Assembly: GCA_946480705.1 (NCBI GenBank)
Contig: CAMLLF010000193.1
Span: 1-7,195 of the forward strand
Direction of reading: 5' to 3'
DNA from: an uncultured Lysobacteraceae bacterium
Lineage (GTDB): Bacteria; Pseudomonadota; Gammaproteobacteria; Xanthomonadales; Rhodanobacteraceae
DNA: 7,195 nt
In this document: piece after piece, positions 1-6,265 of the stretch
Numbering within the stretch: the first letter of the stretch is position 1
Layout of the letters: each line of letters starts with the position of its first letter
Made by a program: the position numbers and the translations under genes
The notes under the pieces: model-generated
Database searches by the model: none
The model's input: the letters and a program-made list of their open reading frames with translations, nothing else
What the model was told of the DNA's origin: nothing

Positions 1-1
1 C

Positions 2-706
2 GAAGTGAACCCGCGTGCCTCGCGCACCGTGCCGTTCGTGTCGAAGGCGACCGGCGTGCCGCTCGCGAAGATCGCGGCGCGCTGCATGGTCGGGCAGACC
101 CTCGCTGCGCAGAACGCGACGCGCGAGGTGATCCCGCAGTATTACTCGGTCAAGGAAGCGATCTTCCCGTTCCTGAAATTCCAGAACGTCGATCCGATCC
201 TCGGTCCCGAGATGCGTTCGACCGGCGAGGTCATGGGCGTCGGCCGCAGCTTCGGTGCGGCATTCGCGCGCGCGCACGAAGCCGCCAACATTGCCGCGCC
301 GCCGAAGGGCAAGGTGTTCGTGTCGGTGCGCGATCCGGACAAGCCGCGCCTGCTCGGCGTCGCGCAGGACCTGCTGCGCCGCGGCTATTCGCTCGTCGCG
401 ACCAGCGGCACCTGCGACTGGCTCGAAGCGCAGGGCGTGGCCTGCGCGCGCGTCAACAAGGTCATCGAAGGCCGTCCCCACGTCGTGGATCTGATCAAGA
501 ACGGCGAGATCGTCTTCATCGTCAACACGACCGAAGGCAAGCAGGCGATCGCCGACTCGTTCTCGATCCGGCGCGAGGCGCTGCAGCAGCGCATCACCTA
601 TTCGACTACCATTGCCGGCGCCCGTGCGCTGCTGCATTCGCTGGACTATCGCGAGGACGGCAGCGTGAACAGCCTGCAAGAGCTGCACAAGGAACTGAAA
701 GCATGA
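2..706 (+). CDS. carB: Carbamoyl-phosphate synthase large subunit, C-terminal 234 residues (5' end outside window)
   Basis: CarB makes carbamoyl phosphate from bicarbonate, ATP and ammonia delivered by the small subunit CarA, feeding arginine and pyrimidine synthesis in the cytoplasm. The frame is open from base 2 and begins inside the second ATP-grasp half with [18 protein letters not shown], nearly identical to E. coli CarB as I recall it. [14 protein letters not shown] follows at bases 207-248. The last 130 or so residues form the MGS-like allosteric domain. It keeps the two threonines of ATSGT (401-412), the lysine of VNKV (452-463) and the NTT triplet (524-532), which correspond to the UMP/IMP-binding residues in E. 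coli, so nucleotide control is probably retained. The GTG at base 5 is an internal valine, not a start. The stop TGA (704-706) overlaps the greA ATG as ATGA, which suggests translational coupling. Nothing in the visible part is damaged. Confidence 0.97.
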   Translation, partial: EVNPRASRTVPFVSKATGVPLAKIAARCMVGQTLAAQNATREVIPQYYSVKEAIFPFLKFQNVDPILGPEMRSTGEVMGVGRSFGAAFARAHEAANIAAPPKGKVFVSVRDPDKPRLLGVAQDLLRRGYSLVATSGTCDWLEAQGVACARVNKVIEGRPHVVDLIKNGEIVFIVNTTEGKQAIADSFSIRREALQQRITYSTTIAGARALLHSLDYREDGSVNSLQELHKELKA

Positions 707-1179
707 AGCGACCGCCCTTGACCCTCAAAGGCGCCGAGCGTCTGCGCGACGAACTCGAAAAACTGAAGACCGTGGATCGCCCGCGCATCATCGAGGCGAT
801 CGCCGAGGCGCGTGCGCACGGCGATCTCAAGGAAAACGCCGAGTATCACGCGGCGCGCGAACAGCAGGGTTTCGTCGAGGGGCGGATCCAGGAAATGGAA
901 GCGACGCTGAGCTATGCGGAAGTCATAGACGTGTCGAAGCTGCAGGCGGCGCCGCGCATCGTGTTCGGCGCGACCGTCGAACTCGAGGACGAAGACTCGG
1001 GCGACGCCGTGACGTACCAGATCGTCGGCGACATCGAGGCCGACATCAAACAGCGCCTGATCGCGGTCAGCTCGCCGATCGCGCGTGCGCTGATCGGCAA
1101 GAGCCAGGGCGATTCGTTCGAATTCCAGGCGCCGAACGGCGTGAAGCGGTACGAGATCACGGCGGTCAGATACGACTGA
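703..1179 (+). CDS. greA: Transcription elongation factor GreA
   Basis: GreA enters the secondary channel of RNA polymerase and stimulates cleavage of the nascent RNA in backtracked complexes, rescuing arrested transcription. The product is 158 residues, the usual family length. The N-terminal coiled coil spans about residues 1-75 and carries [18 protein letters not shown] at 40-57. D41 and E44, the acidic tip residues that help hold the catalytic magnesium, are present. The C-terminal FKBP-like domain (about 80-158) contains [11 protein letters not shown], a [11 protein letters not shown] stretch and [10 protein letters not shown], all matching E. coli GreA. The ATG at 703 overlaps the carB stop and has AAGGAA at 689-694, eight bases upstream, as a ribosome-binding site. 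Pairing with carB is typical of gammaproteobacteria, so greA is probably co-transcribed with it. No clear intrinsic terminator follows; the palindromic element at 1222-1309 comes next. Confidence 0.97.
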   Translation: MKRPPLTLKGAERLRDELEKLKTVDRPRIIEAIAEARAHGDLKENAEYHAAREQQGFVEGRIQEMEATLSYAEVIDVSKLQAAPRIVFGATVELEDEDSGDAVTYQIVGDIEADIKQRLIAVSSPIARALIGKSQGDSFEFQAPNGVKRYEITAVRYD

Positions 1180-1221
1180 GCTGTTGCCGGGAATAGGGCG
1201 TGGGAATCGCCACGGCGGAAA

Positions 1222-1309
1222 CCCATTCTCACCCAGTCCTCCCCTTGAAGGGGGCGGCTCAACGCTTCAAACCCTCCCCTCCACGGGGAGGGCATGGGTG
1301 GGGATGGGT
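1222..1309. repeat. Compound palindromic REP/BIME-like element between greA and the RpfE-type gene
   Basis: The outer arms 1222-1244 and 1286-1308 are imperfect reverse complements: CCCAT and CACCCA match exactly, with a few differences between and after them. Inside are CCCC (1241-1244) pairing with GGGG (1250-1253), TTGAAG (1245-1250) pairing with CTTCAA (1265-1270), and an 8-bp perfect stem CCCTCCCC (1272-1279) with GGGGAGGG (1285-1292) around a 5-base loop. Only one hairpin of each competing set can form at a time. There is no run of T after any stem, so a Rho-independent terminator is unlikely. G/C-rich palindromes of this look, with GGGGAGGG and GGGTGGGG, are common between genes in Xanthomonadales as far as I recall. 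Possible roles are mRNA stabilisation or transcription attenuation between greA and the next gene. Only one copy is visible here, so repetitiveness in the genome is inferred. Confidence 0.7.
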
Positions 1310-1332
1310 ATCACCTCAGCCATCTCGTATGC

Positions 1333-1340
1333 GAGGGAAG
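1333..1340 (+). promoter_or_regulatory. Ribosome-binding site that fixes the start of the RpfE-type gene at 1345
   Basis: GAGGGA (1333-1338) lies six bases before the ATG at 1345. The open frame extends upstream to an ATG at 1294, but that codon sits inside the palindromic element, has no comparable Shine-Dalgarno sequence, and would add 17 residues unlike anything I recall from this family. The ATG at 1345 is therefore preferred. Confidence 0.7.
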
Positions 1341-1344
1341 CCCG

Positions 1345-2289
1345 ATGAACCGACTCACGCTGCTGCTCCCACCGCGTGCCGTGCTCGCCGCCGATGCGGC
1401 GCTCGCATCGGGACCGATCCCGTTCTGGCTGCGCCGCGGCGATGCGCGGCCGGCCGCCGCGGCGGGCCGCGAAACCGCGCTTCGTGAACATTTCCAGTTT
1501 GCCGGAACCGCCTTGCCGGTCGCCGCGCTGACGCGCGAGGCGGACTGCGGCGATGCGGCCGGCTCGACCTGGCTGCGCGCCGACCCGGCACACGTGCGCG
1601 CCGACATGGCGACCGCGCGCATGCTCGCCTGCGGCGAACTCGGCCTCGACGCCGCCGACTGCGAAGCGCTGCTGCGTCCGCTGCGCCCGCTGTTCGGCGA
1701 CAGCGGCTTTCCGATCGATGCGCCCGTGCCGTCGCGCTGGTATCTGCGCGCGCCCGCCGGTGCGCACCTGCCTGTCTTCGTGCCGCCGGACCGCGCGCTC
1801 GGCGACGACCTGCGCCTGCATCTGCCCGAGGGCAACGAGGGCAAGCGCTGGCGCAGCCTGCTCAACGAAGCGCAGATCGTGCTGCACAACCATCCACTCA
1901 ACGAACAGCGCGTCGCGCGCGGCCAGCTGCCGGTCAACAGCCTGTGGTTCTGGGGCGCCGGCGCGCTGCCGCAGTGGGTGAAGACGCCGCTGACGCGCGT
2001 GCTGACCTGCGACGGCGTGCTCGCCGCGCTCGCCGCGCGCGCGAAGTGCGCCGTCGCCGCCGCGACGCCCGACGCGCTGACCGGCTTCGACGGCGAGTCC
2101 TTGCTCGATCTCGACGATGCGGCCGCGTTGCCCGTGCTCGCGAACCAGTGGCTGCCGCGCCTCGAACACGGCCTCGCGCGCGGCAAGCTCGCCGAGCTGC
2201 GTCTGCAGCTGGCCGGCGGCGAGCGCGCGGTCTATCGCCACGGCCAGCGCTGGCGCTTCTGGCGCCGCGTGCAGCCGCTCAGGGCCTGA
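1345..2289 (+). CDS. RpfE-type protein of unknown function (often labelled 'phosphoglycerate mutase')
   Basis: The product is 314 residues. I recognise the family from Xanthomonadaceae, where it sits beside recJ and is labelled 'regulatory protein RpfE' or 'phosphoglycerate mutase'; its biochemical activity is not established as far as I know. Visible motifs are STWLRADPAHVR (74-85), FGDSGFPIDAPVPSRWYL (117-134), LPEGNEGKRWRSLLNEAQ (160-177), LHNHPLNEQR (180-189) and NSLWFWGAGALP (198-209). There is no signal peptide or membrane segment, so it should be cytoplasmic. I do not see the N-terminal metal-binding and catalytic serine motif expected of a cofactor-independent phosphoglycerate mutase, so that label should be doubted. 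An older guess from genetics is a role in virulence-factor regulation in Xanthomonas. The stop TGA (2287-2289) is one base before the recJ GTG, so the two are almost certainly co-translated. The family call is fairly sure; the function is unknown. Confidence 0.82.
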   Translation: MNRLTLLLPPRAVLAADAALASGPIPFWLRRGDARPAAAAGRETALREHFQFAGTALPVAALTREADCGDAAGSTWLRADPAHVRADMATARMLACGELGLDAADCEALLRPLRPLFGDSGFPIDAPVPSRWYLRAPAGAHLPVFVPPDRALGDDLRLHLPEGNEGKRWRSLLNEAQIVLHNHPLNEQRVARGQLPVNSLWFWGAGALPQWVKTPLTRVLTCDGVLAALAARAKCAVAAATPDALTGFDGESLLDLDDAAALPVLANQWLPRLEHGLARGKLAELRLQLAGGERAVYRHGQRWRFWRRVQPLRA

Positions 2290-2290
2290 C

Positions 2291-4021
2291 GTGCGCAACT
2301 GGCGCATCGAGCGGCGCAGCGCGCCGCCGCCGGGCGAGTGGACCGGCAACCTGCATCCGGTGCTGCAGCGCATCTATGCGGCGCGCGGCGTCGCGTCGCC
2401 GCACGACGTCGAGCACCGCCTCGCGCGACTCGTGTCGCCGCGGCAGCTCGGCGGCCTCGACACCGCCTGCGAACGCCTCGAACGCGCATTGCGCGAGGGC
2501 GAGCGCATCGTCGTCGTCGGCGACTTCGATGCCGACGGCGCGACCGGCACGGCGGTCGCCGTGCGCGGTCTGCGCCTGCTCGGCGCGACCGACGTCGACT
2601 ACCAGGTGCCGAACCGGTTCACGCACGGCTACGGCCTGAGTCCGGCGCTCGTCGACGAACTGCTGCCGCGAAAGCCCGATCTCATCGTCACGGTCGACAA
2701 CGGCGTCGCGGCGCACGCGGGCGTCGCCGCGGCCAACGCGCTCGGCATCGCCGTCGTCGTGACCGACCATCATCTGCCCGGCGATTCGCTGCCCGACGCG
2801 GCCGCGATCGTCAATCCGAACCTGCCGGGCGATGCGTTCCCGAGCAAGGCGCTGGCCGGCGTCGGCGTCGTGTTCTACGTGCTGCTCGCGCTGCGCGCGC
2901 GGCTGCGTGCGAACGGCTGGTTCGTGCAGCGCGCCGAGCCCGACCTGTCGACGCTGCTCGATCTCGTCGCGCTCGGCACGGTCGCCGACCTCGTGCCGCT
3001 CGACTACAACAACCGCGTGCTCGTCGACGCGGGACTGCGCCGCATCCGCGCGCGCCAGGCCTGCGCCGGCGTGCTCGCGCTGATCGAGTCGAGCAAGCGC
3101 GCCGCCGAATCGCTGTGCGCGAACGATCTCGGTTTCGCGCTCGGTCCGCGCATCAATGCGGCCGGCCGCATGGACGACATGCGACTCGGCATCGAATGCC
3201 TGCTCTGCGACGAGCCGCGCCGCGCGCGCGAACTTGCCGACCACCTCAGCGCGATCAACGCCGAGCGCCGCGACCTGCAGGCGCAGATGGTGGAGCAGGG
3301 CGAAGCGACGGTCGCGAGCTATCTCGCGCGCTACGGCGCCGACACGCTGCCGATCGGCGTCGTGCTCTACGAGCCCGACTGGCATGTCGGTATCGTCGGG
3401 CTGGTCGCGTCGAAGCTGAAGGAACGCCTGCATCGTCCGGTGATCGCGTGCGCGCCGGGCGACGACGACGGCGAGGAGATCAAGGCCTCGGGGCGCTCGA
3501 TCGCGGGCTTCCACCTGCGCGATGCGCTTGCCGAAGTCGATGTGACGATGCCGGGCCTCATCACGCGCTTCGGCGGCCATGCGATGGCTGCAGGACTGAC
3601 CTTGCCGGCGTCGCGTCTGGCCGAGTTCGCCGCGGCGTTCGATGCGGTCGCGCGCCGGCGTCTCGATCCGGCCCTGCTCGATCCGGTGCTGCAGACGGAT
3701 GGCTGCCTCGCCGCGCACGAATACGATCTCGAGCTCGCCCGCCAGTTGCGCTTCGCGGGGCCCTGGGGCCAGGCCTTTCCCGAGCCGCTGTTCGACGACG
3801 AATTCCGCGTGCTCGACTGGAAACTCATGGGTCAGACGCACTTGCGCCTGACGTTGCAGCATGCGCAGCGCCGCGAACCGCTCGACGCGGTCATGTTCGG
3901 CGGCTACGCGGGTCAGCCGCCGCCGGCCCGGCTGCGCGCCGCGTTCGAGCTCTCCATCGACGACTGGAACGGGCGTGAGAAGTTGCGGCTGCTGGTCAGG
4001 CATTGGGAGGCACTGACCTAG
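2291..4021 (+). CDS. recJ: Single-stranded-DNA-specific 5'-3' exonuclease RecJ
   Basis: RecJ degrades single-stranded DNA 5' to 3' in the RecF recombination pathway, mismatch repair and base excision repair. From GTG 2291 the product is 576 residues, against 577 in E. coli. The DHH-family motifs are intact: VVVGDFDADGATGTA (74-88), VTVDNGVAAHAGV (133-145), VVVTDHHLPGD (155-165, DHH at 159-161) and LDLVALGTVADLVPL (223-237). GFALGPRINAAGRMDD (281-296) follows. The DHHA1 region shows WHVGIVGLVASKLKERL (364-380), KASGRSIAGFHLRDAL (398-413) and ITRFGGHAMAAGL (424-436). The frame stays open upstream to 2117, but that part lies inside the preceding gene and translates to low-complexity Arg/Ser/Ala sequence. 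GTG 2291 has AGGG at 2281-2284 and follows the upstream stop by one base, consistent with coupling. The TAG stop lies within an intrinsic terminator. Confidence 0.95.
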   Translation: MRNWRIERRSAPPPGEWTGNLHPVLQRIYAARGVASPHDVEHRLARLVSPRQLGGLDTACERLERALREGERIVVVGDFDADGATGTAVAVRGLRLLGATDVDYQVPNRFTHGYGLSPALVDELLPRKPDLIVTVDNGVAAHAGVAAANALGIAVVVTDHHLPGDSLPDAAAIVNPNLPGDAFPSKALAGVGVVFYVLLALRARLRANGWFVQRAEPDLSTLLDLVALGTVADLVPLDYNNRVLVDAGLRRIRARQACAGVLALIESSKRAAESLCANDLGFALGPRINAAGRMDDMRLGIECLLCDEPRRARELADHLSAINAERRDLQAQMVEQGEATVASYLARYGADTLPIGVVLYEPDWHVGIVGLVASKLKERLHRPVIACAPGDDDGEEIKASGRSIAGFHLRDALAEVDVTMPGLITRFGGHAMAAGLTLPASRLAEFAAAFDAVARRRLDPALLDPVLQTDGCLAAHEYDLELARQLRFAGPWGQAFPEPLFDDEFRVLDWKLMGQTHLRLTLQHAQRREPLDAVMFGGYAGQPPPARLRAAFELSIDDWNGREKLRLLVRHWEALT

Positions 4022-4029
4022 CAGTTTTT
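3989..4029 (+). terminator. Rho-independent terminator overlapping the recJ stop codon
   Basis: CTGCTGGTCAG (3989-3999) pairs with CTGACC-T-AGCAG (4013-4024): eleven base pairs with a single bulged T at 4019, a 13-base loop, then TTTTT (4025-4029). Two outer G-U wobbles could extend the stem. The bulged T is the first base of the recJ TAG stop, so the terminator is built from the last eleven codons or so of recJ. In the opposite direction the stem is not followed by a T run, so it should act only on transcripts from the recJ side. Confidence 0.8.
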
Positions 4030-4118
4030 CGAGGATGGACACGCGACCGCTTTCACGCGCCGCCCGGAGGAAGCTTCCGCTTCCCGCCTTCGGCGACCGA
4101 CGCTCCCGTGGGTGATTT
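4022..4118. other. Convergent intergenic region between recJ and the minus-strand gene
   Basis: Apart from the terminator tail, it holds a small hairpin GGAAGC-TTCC-GCTTCC (4069-4084) and a shorter CGCC/GGCG stem (4085-4095). Neither is followed by a T tract on the minus strand, so I cannot identify a convincing intrinsic terminator for the minus-strand gene. No gene is seen here. Confidence 0.5.
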
Positions 4119-4901
4119 TCAGTCGACCGAGAACGACTGCAGCGTCACCGGCACCGTCGCCGTGTTGATCGCGAACTGGATGACGAAGCTGGCCGAACCC
4201 GACGGAGCGATGGTCTGATTGCTCCATTGCATGGCCGAGGTGAAGTCGCCGGGACCGAAAGGCAGACCGCTGCTGTCGAGATTGGTCACGGCCGCGTCGT
4301 CGAGCACGGTGCCCAGGTCGGTGGCGCCGAACGGCCGCACCATGTAGGCGTCGGCGCTGATGCCGACGTATTCGCCGGTGACGCCGCCCGGGTCGGTCAG
4401 GCCGATGCGGGTGGTGCTGATCTGGACGGCGGAATCGTTGCCTGCCGTCGGCTGGATGTCGAAGTCCAGCATGTGAAAGATATCGATGACCAGCGGATTG
4501 GACTGACTGAGGTTGGTGATGGTCATGGTCTTTTCGACACGGCCGGAAGGACCGTTGAAATTGGTCACGACCGCGATTTCCCGGGCCGAGAACAGGCCGC
4601 GGGCGCTGACGTCGGTCCAGTCCAGGGTCGAGGTGTTGCCGGCGTAGTTCTGCGTGGCGGGTACCGGAAAAAAGAATTCCCGCGCATCGCCGGAGACACG
4701 GAAATACCAGCCCGATTCGAACAAGTGGTCCTGGGTTGCGGTGGCGGAAACGCCGACGAAATTGCCTGCGGGTGAATTGTCGAAAGATGAAGCCGGCCGC
4801 GTGAAATTGGCGGCGCCGTCGGTGATGGTGCCTTGTGCGAGTACGGAGCCGCTGCCGAGAAGAGCGGTAACCGTTGCGAATGCACGAACGGATCGAAGCA
4901 T
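4119..4901 (-). CDS. Predicted exported protein of unknown function, 260 residues
   Basis: The frame runs from ATG at 4901-4899 to TGA at 4121-4119. GGGGA (4911-4907) lies five bases upstream as ribosome-binding site; the open frame continues upstream to 5126, but that extension lacks coding character. Residues 1-22 form a signal peptide: arginines at 3 and 6, a hydrophobic core ending LLGSGSVLA, and a V-L-A/Q cleavage site. The mature protein begins QGTITDGAANF and has no cysteine, no second membrane segment and no recognisable C-terminal anchor (it ends LQSFSVD). It is rich in Thr, Ser, Asp, Gly and short alternating hydrophobic stretches such as VEKTMTITNL (122-131) and SASFVIQFAIN (236-246), which suggests a beta-sandwich fold. 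Aromatic clusters occur at FESGWYFRV (61-69) and REFFFPVP (74-81). I do not recognise a characterised family. It should be periplasmic, surface-exposed or secreted. It stands alone, convergent to recJ and divergent from prfB. Confidence 0.85.
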   Translation of the reverse strand: MLRSVRAFATVTALLGSGSVLAQGTITDGAANFTRPASSFDNSPAGNFVGVSATATQDHLFESGWYFRVSGDAREFFFPVPATQNYAGNTSTLDWTDVSARGLFSAREIAVVTNFNGPSGRVEKTMTITNLSQSNPLVIDIFHMLDFDIQPTAGNDSAVQISTTRIGLTDPGGVTGEYVGISADAYMVRPFGATDLGTVLDDAAVTNLDSSGLPFGPGDFTSAMQWSNQTIAPSGSASFVIQFAINTATVPVTLQSFSVD

Positions 4902-4917
4902 GGTATTCCCCAGTTGA

Positions 4918-4933
4918 TCCGGCCCCCGCCGGA
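4918..4933 (-). other. Small hairpin in the presumed 5' leader of the exported-protein gene
   Basis: TCCGGC (4918-4923) and GCCGGA (4928-4933) form a perfect 6-bp stem around four bases. In the minus-strand transcript it would stand just upstream of the GGGGA ribosome-binding site, within about 17-32 bases of the start codon. It could stabilise or modulate the leader, or be a chance product of high GC. Confidence 0.35.
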
Positions 4934-5041
4934 ATGGTGCAGCGACGGCGGCGCCCGAGACTGCCGGGCTTGAAACCCGGAACGAAAGCGCTTCCTTCTC
5001 GATGCCGCCGATATACGGAGAGCCGTCGGAACCACGATTCC

Positions 5042-5074
5042 GGCGAGCCGGCCGCCCCTGGTCGCCAGCTCGCC
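5042..5074 (+). other. Hairpin upstream of prfB
   Basis: GGCGAGC (5042-5048) pairs perfectly with GCTCGCC (5068-5074). After one C/A mismatch the stem continues with GGC (5050-5052) pairing with GCC (5064-5066). It is not followed directly by a T run; the nearest begins at 5099. Whether it is in the transcribed leader of prfB depends on the unmapped start site. It could also mark a protein-binding site or be incidental. Confidence 0.35.
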
Positions 5075-5129
5075 TCCCCGTTTTGGTATTCTGCCGGCCT
5101 TTTTTCCCGCAAAGAAGTGGTTCCACGCC

Positions 5130-6255
5130 ATGATCGAGACCAATCCGATCTCCGCGCGCATCGCCGATCTCAAGGATCGGGTGCAGTCGCTTAGGGGGTA
5201 TCTTTGACTACGAGACAAAAGCGGAACGTCTCGAAGAAGTAAGTCGCGAACTGGAAAGTCCGACCGTCTGGGACAACCCGCAACGGGCCCAGGATCTCGG
5301 CAAGGAACGTGCCCAGCTCGAAAAGATCGTGCACGGCATCAAGAGCCTGATCGAAGGACTCGACGGCGCCGGCGAACTGCTGGAAATGGCCGTGGCCGAG
5401 GCGGACGAGGGCACCGCGCTCGCGGTGGCCGACGACGTCGACACGCTCGCGCAGAAGGTCGACAAGCTCGAGTTCCAGCGCATGTTCTCCGGCAAGATGG
5501 ACGCGGCCAACGCGTTCGTCGACGTGCAGGCCGGCGCCGGCGGCACCGAGGCGCAGGACTGGGCCGAAATGCTGCTTCGCATGTACTTGCGCTGGTGCGA
5601 GAACAAGGGCTGGAAGACCGAGCTCATGGAAGTTTCCGCGGGCGATGTCGCCGGCATCAAGAGCGCGTCGTTCCGTGTCGAAGGCGACTACGCCTACGGC
5701 TGGCTCAAGACCGAGATCGGCGTGCACCGCCTGGTCCGGAAATCGCCGTTCGACTCGGACAACCGCCGCCACACCTCGTTCTCGTCGATCTTCGTCTCAC
5801 CCGAAGTGGAAGACGATATCGACATCGACATCAATCCGGCCGATCTGAAGACCGACGTCTACCGCTCCTCGGGAGCGGGCGGCCAGCATGTGAACAAGAC
5901 CGAATCGGCCGTGCGCATCACGCACGTTCCGAGCGGCGTCGTCGTCGCGTGCCAGACCGAGCGCTCCCAGCACGCCAACCGCGACCGCGCGATGAAGATG
6001 CTCAAGGCCAAGCTGTACGAGATCGAGATGCAGAAGCGCAACGCCGAAAAGGACGCGCTCGAAGCGACGAAGTCGGACATCGGCTGGGGCAGCCAGATCC
6101 GCTCCTACGTGCTCGACCAGTCGCGCATCAAGGATCTGCGCACGAGCGTGGAGCGCACCGACACGCAGAAGGTGCTCGACGGCGACCTCGACGAGTTCAT
6201 CGAAGCCAGCCTCAAGCTCGGCCTCGAGGCCGGTGCCAAGCGCATCGACGCATAA
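5130..6255 (+). CDS. prfB: Peptide chain release factor 2 (RF2), expressed through a programmed +1 frameshift
   Basis: RF2 recognises UGA and UAA in the ribosomal A site and triggers hydrolysis of peptidyl-tRNA. The gene starts at ATG 5130 ([14 protein letters not shown]), reads 25 codons to CTT at 5202-5204, meets TGA at 5205-5207, and resumes in the +1 frame with GAC at 5206 to TAA at 6253-6255. The joined product has 374 residues, against 365 in E. coli. The codon-recognition motif SPF is at 205-207 and the catalytic GGQ at 250-252, the same numbers as in E. coli. Residue 246 is Ser, not the Thr of E. coli K-12. The 5' leader and the frameshift point argue for self-regulation by RF2 level. 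An ORF finder would otherwise miss the start and open the gene at the internal ATG 5329. The minus-strand neighbour is divergent, so prfB must have its own promoter. Confidence 0.97.
5193..5208 (+). promoter_or_regulatory. RF2 programmed +1 frameshift signal
   Basis: The site reads AGGGGG TAT CTT TGA C. AGGGGG (5193-5198) acts as an internal Shine-Dalgarno sequence, three bases ahead of the slippery CTT (5202-5204), followed by the in-frame stop TGA (5205-5207) and C (5208), the weak-termination context. When RF2 is scarce the ribosome pauses at UGA and peptidyl-tRNA-Leu slips from CUU to UUU, continuing with GAC. When RF2 is plentiful, termination yields a 25-residue peptide. Spacing and sequence match the E. 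coli site as I recall it, including the flanking CTT codon and the TAC that follows. Confidence 0.96.
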
Positions 6256-6265
6256 GAGTAAATTT

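Larger units (their letters stand above)
4902..5129. promoter_or_regulatory. Divergent intergenic region expected to hold promoters of prfB and the minus-strand gene
   Basis: The 228 bases lie between two divergent starts, so each gene's promoter should be here, but I cannot assign -35/-10 pairs with confidence. Features I see are a TATTCT hexamer at 5087-5092 without a matching -35, TTGAAA at 4970-4975 without a matching -10, a hairpin ahead of the minus-strand gene (4918-4933), a 5-bp stem CCGGG/CCCGG (4964-4980), a larger stem at 5042-5074 and a run of T at 5099-5105. The prfB start has only a weak ribosome-binding site (AAGAAG at 5112-5117, twelve bases away). No gene is evident in the region. 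Confidence 0.45.

Noticed and set aside
1272..1292. Rho-independent terminator for greA
   Set aside because: The 8-bp stem is strong but is followed by GC-rich sequence rather than a T run; it fits a REP-like element better.
1294..1344. Upstream ATG extension of the RpfE-type gene
   Set aside because: Start lies in the palindromic element with no ribosome-binding site, while ATG 1345 has GAGGGA at good spacing.
1267..2373. 368-codon open frame on the minus strand opposite the RpfE-type gene
   Set aside because: Low-complexity antisense shadow caused by GC-biased third positions; no ribosome-binding site or family signal.
2279..4042. 587-codon open frame on the minus strand across recJ
   Set aside because: It mirrors recJ codon by codon in a high-GC gene, its translation is Arg/Ala/Gln-rich without recognisable domains, and recJ motifs account for the region.
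4227..4775. 182-codon plus-strand frame opposite the exported-protein gene
   Set aside because: The minus-strand frame has signal peptide, ribosome-binding site and plausible protein composition; the plus frame is its shadow.
4119..4901. Horizontal transfer of the exported-protein gene from lower GC content
   Set aside because: One sampled line (4441-4500) has 33 of 60 G/C against 46 of 60 in recJ (2521-2580), but lines from greA and prfB have 36-37 of 60 and another line of this gene has 37, so composition alone is not evidence.
4969..4983. CTTGAAA resembling a heat-shock sigma-32 -35 element
   Set aside because: No CCCCAT-like -10 element follows at the required spacing.
5028..5033. GGAACC as a -35 element of an ECF sigma factor promoter
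   Set aside because: No matching -10 motif at about 16 bases downstream.
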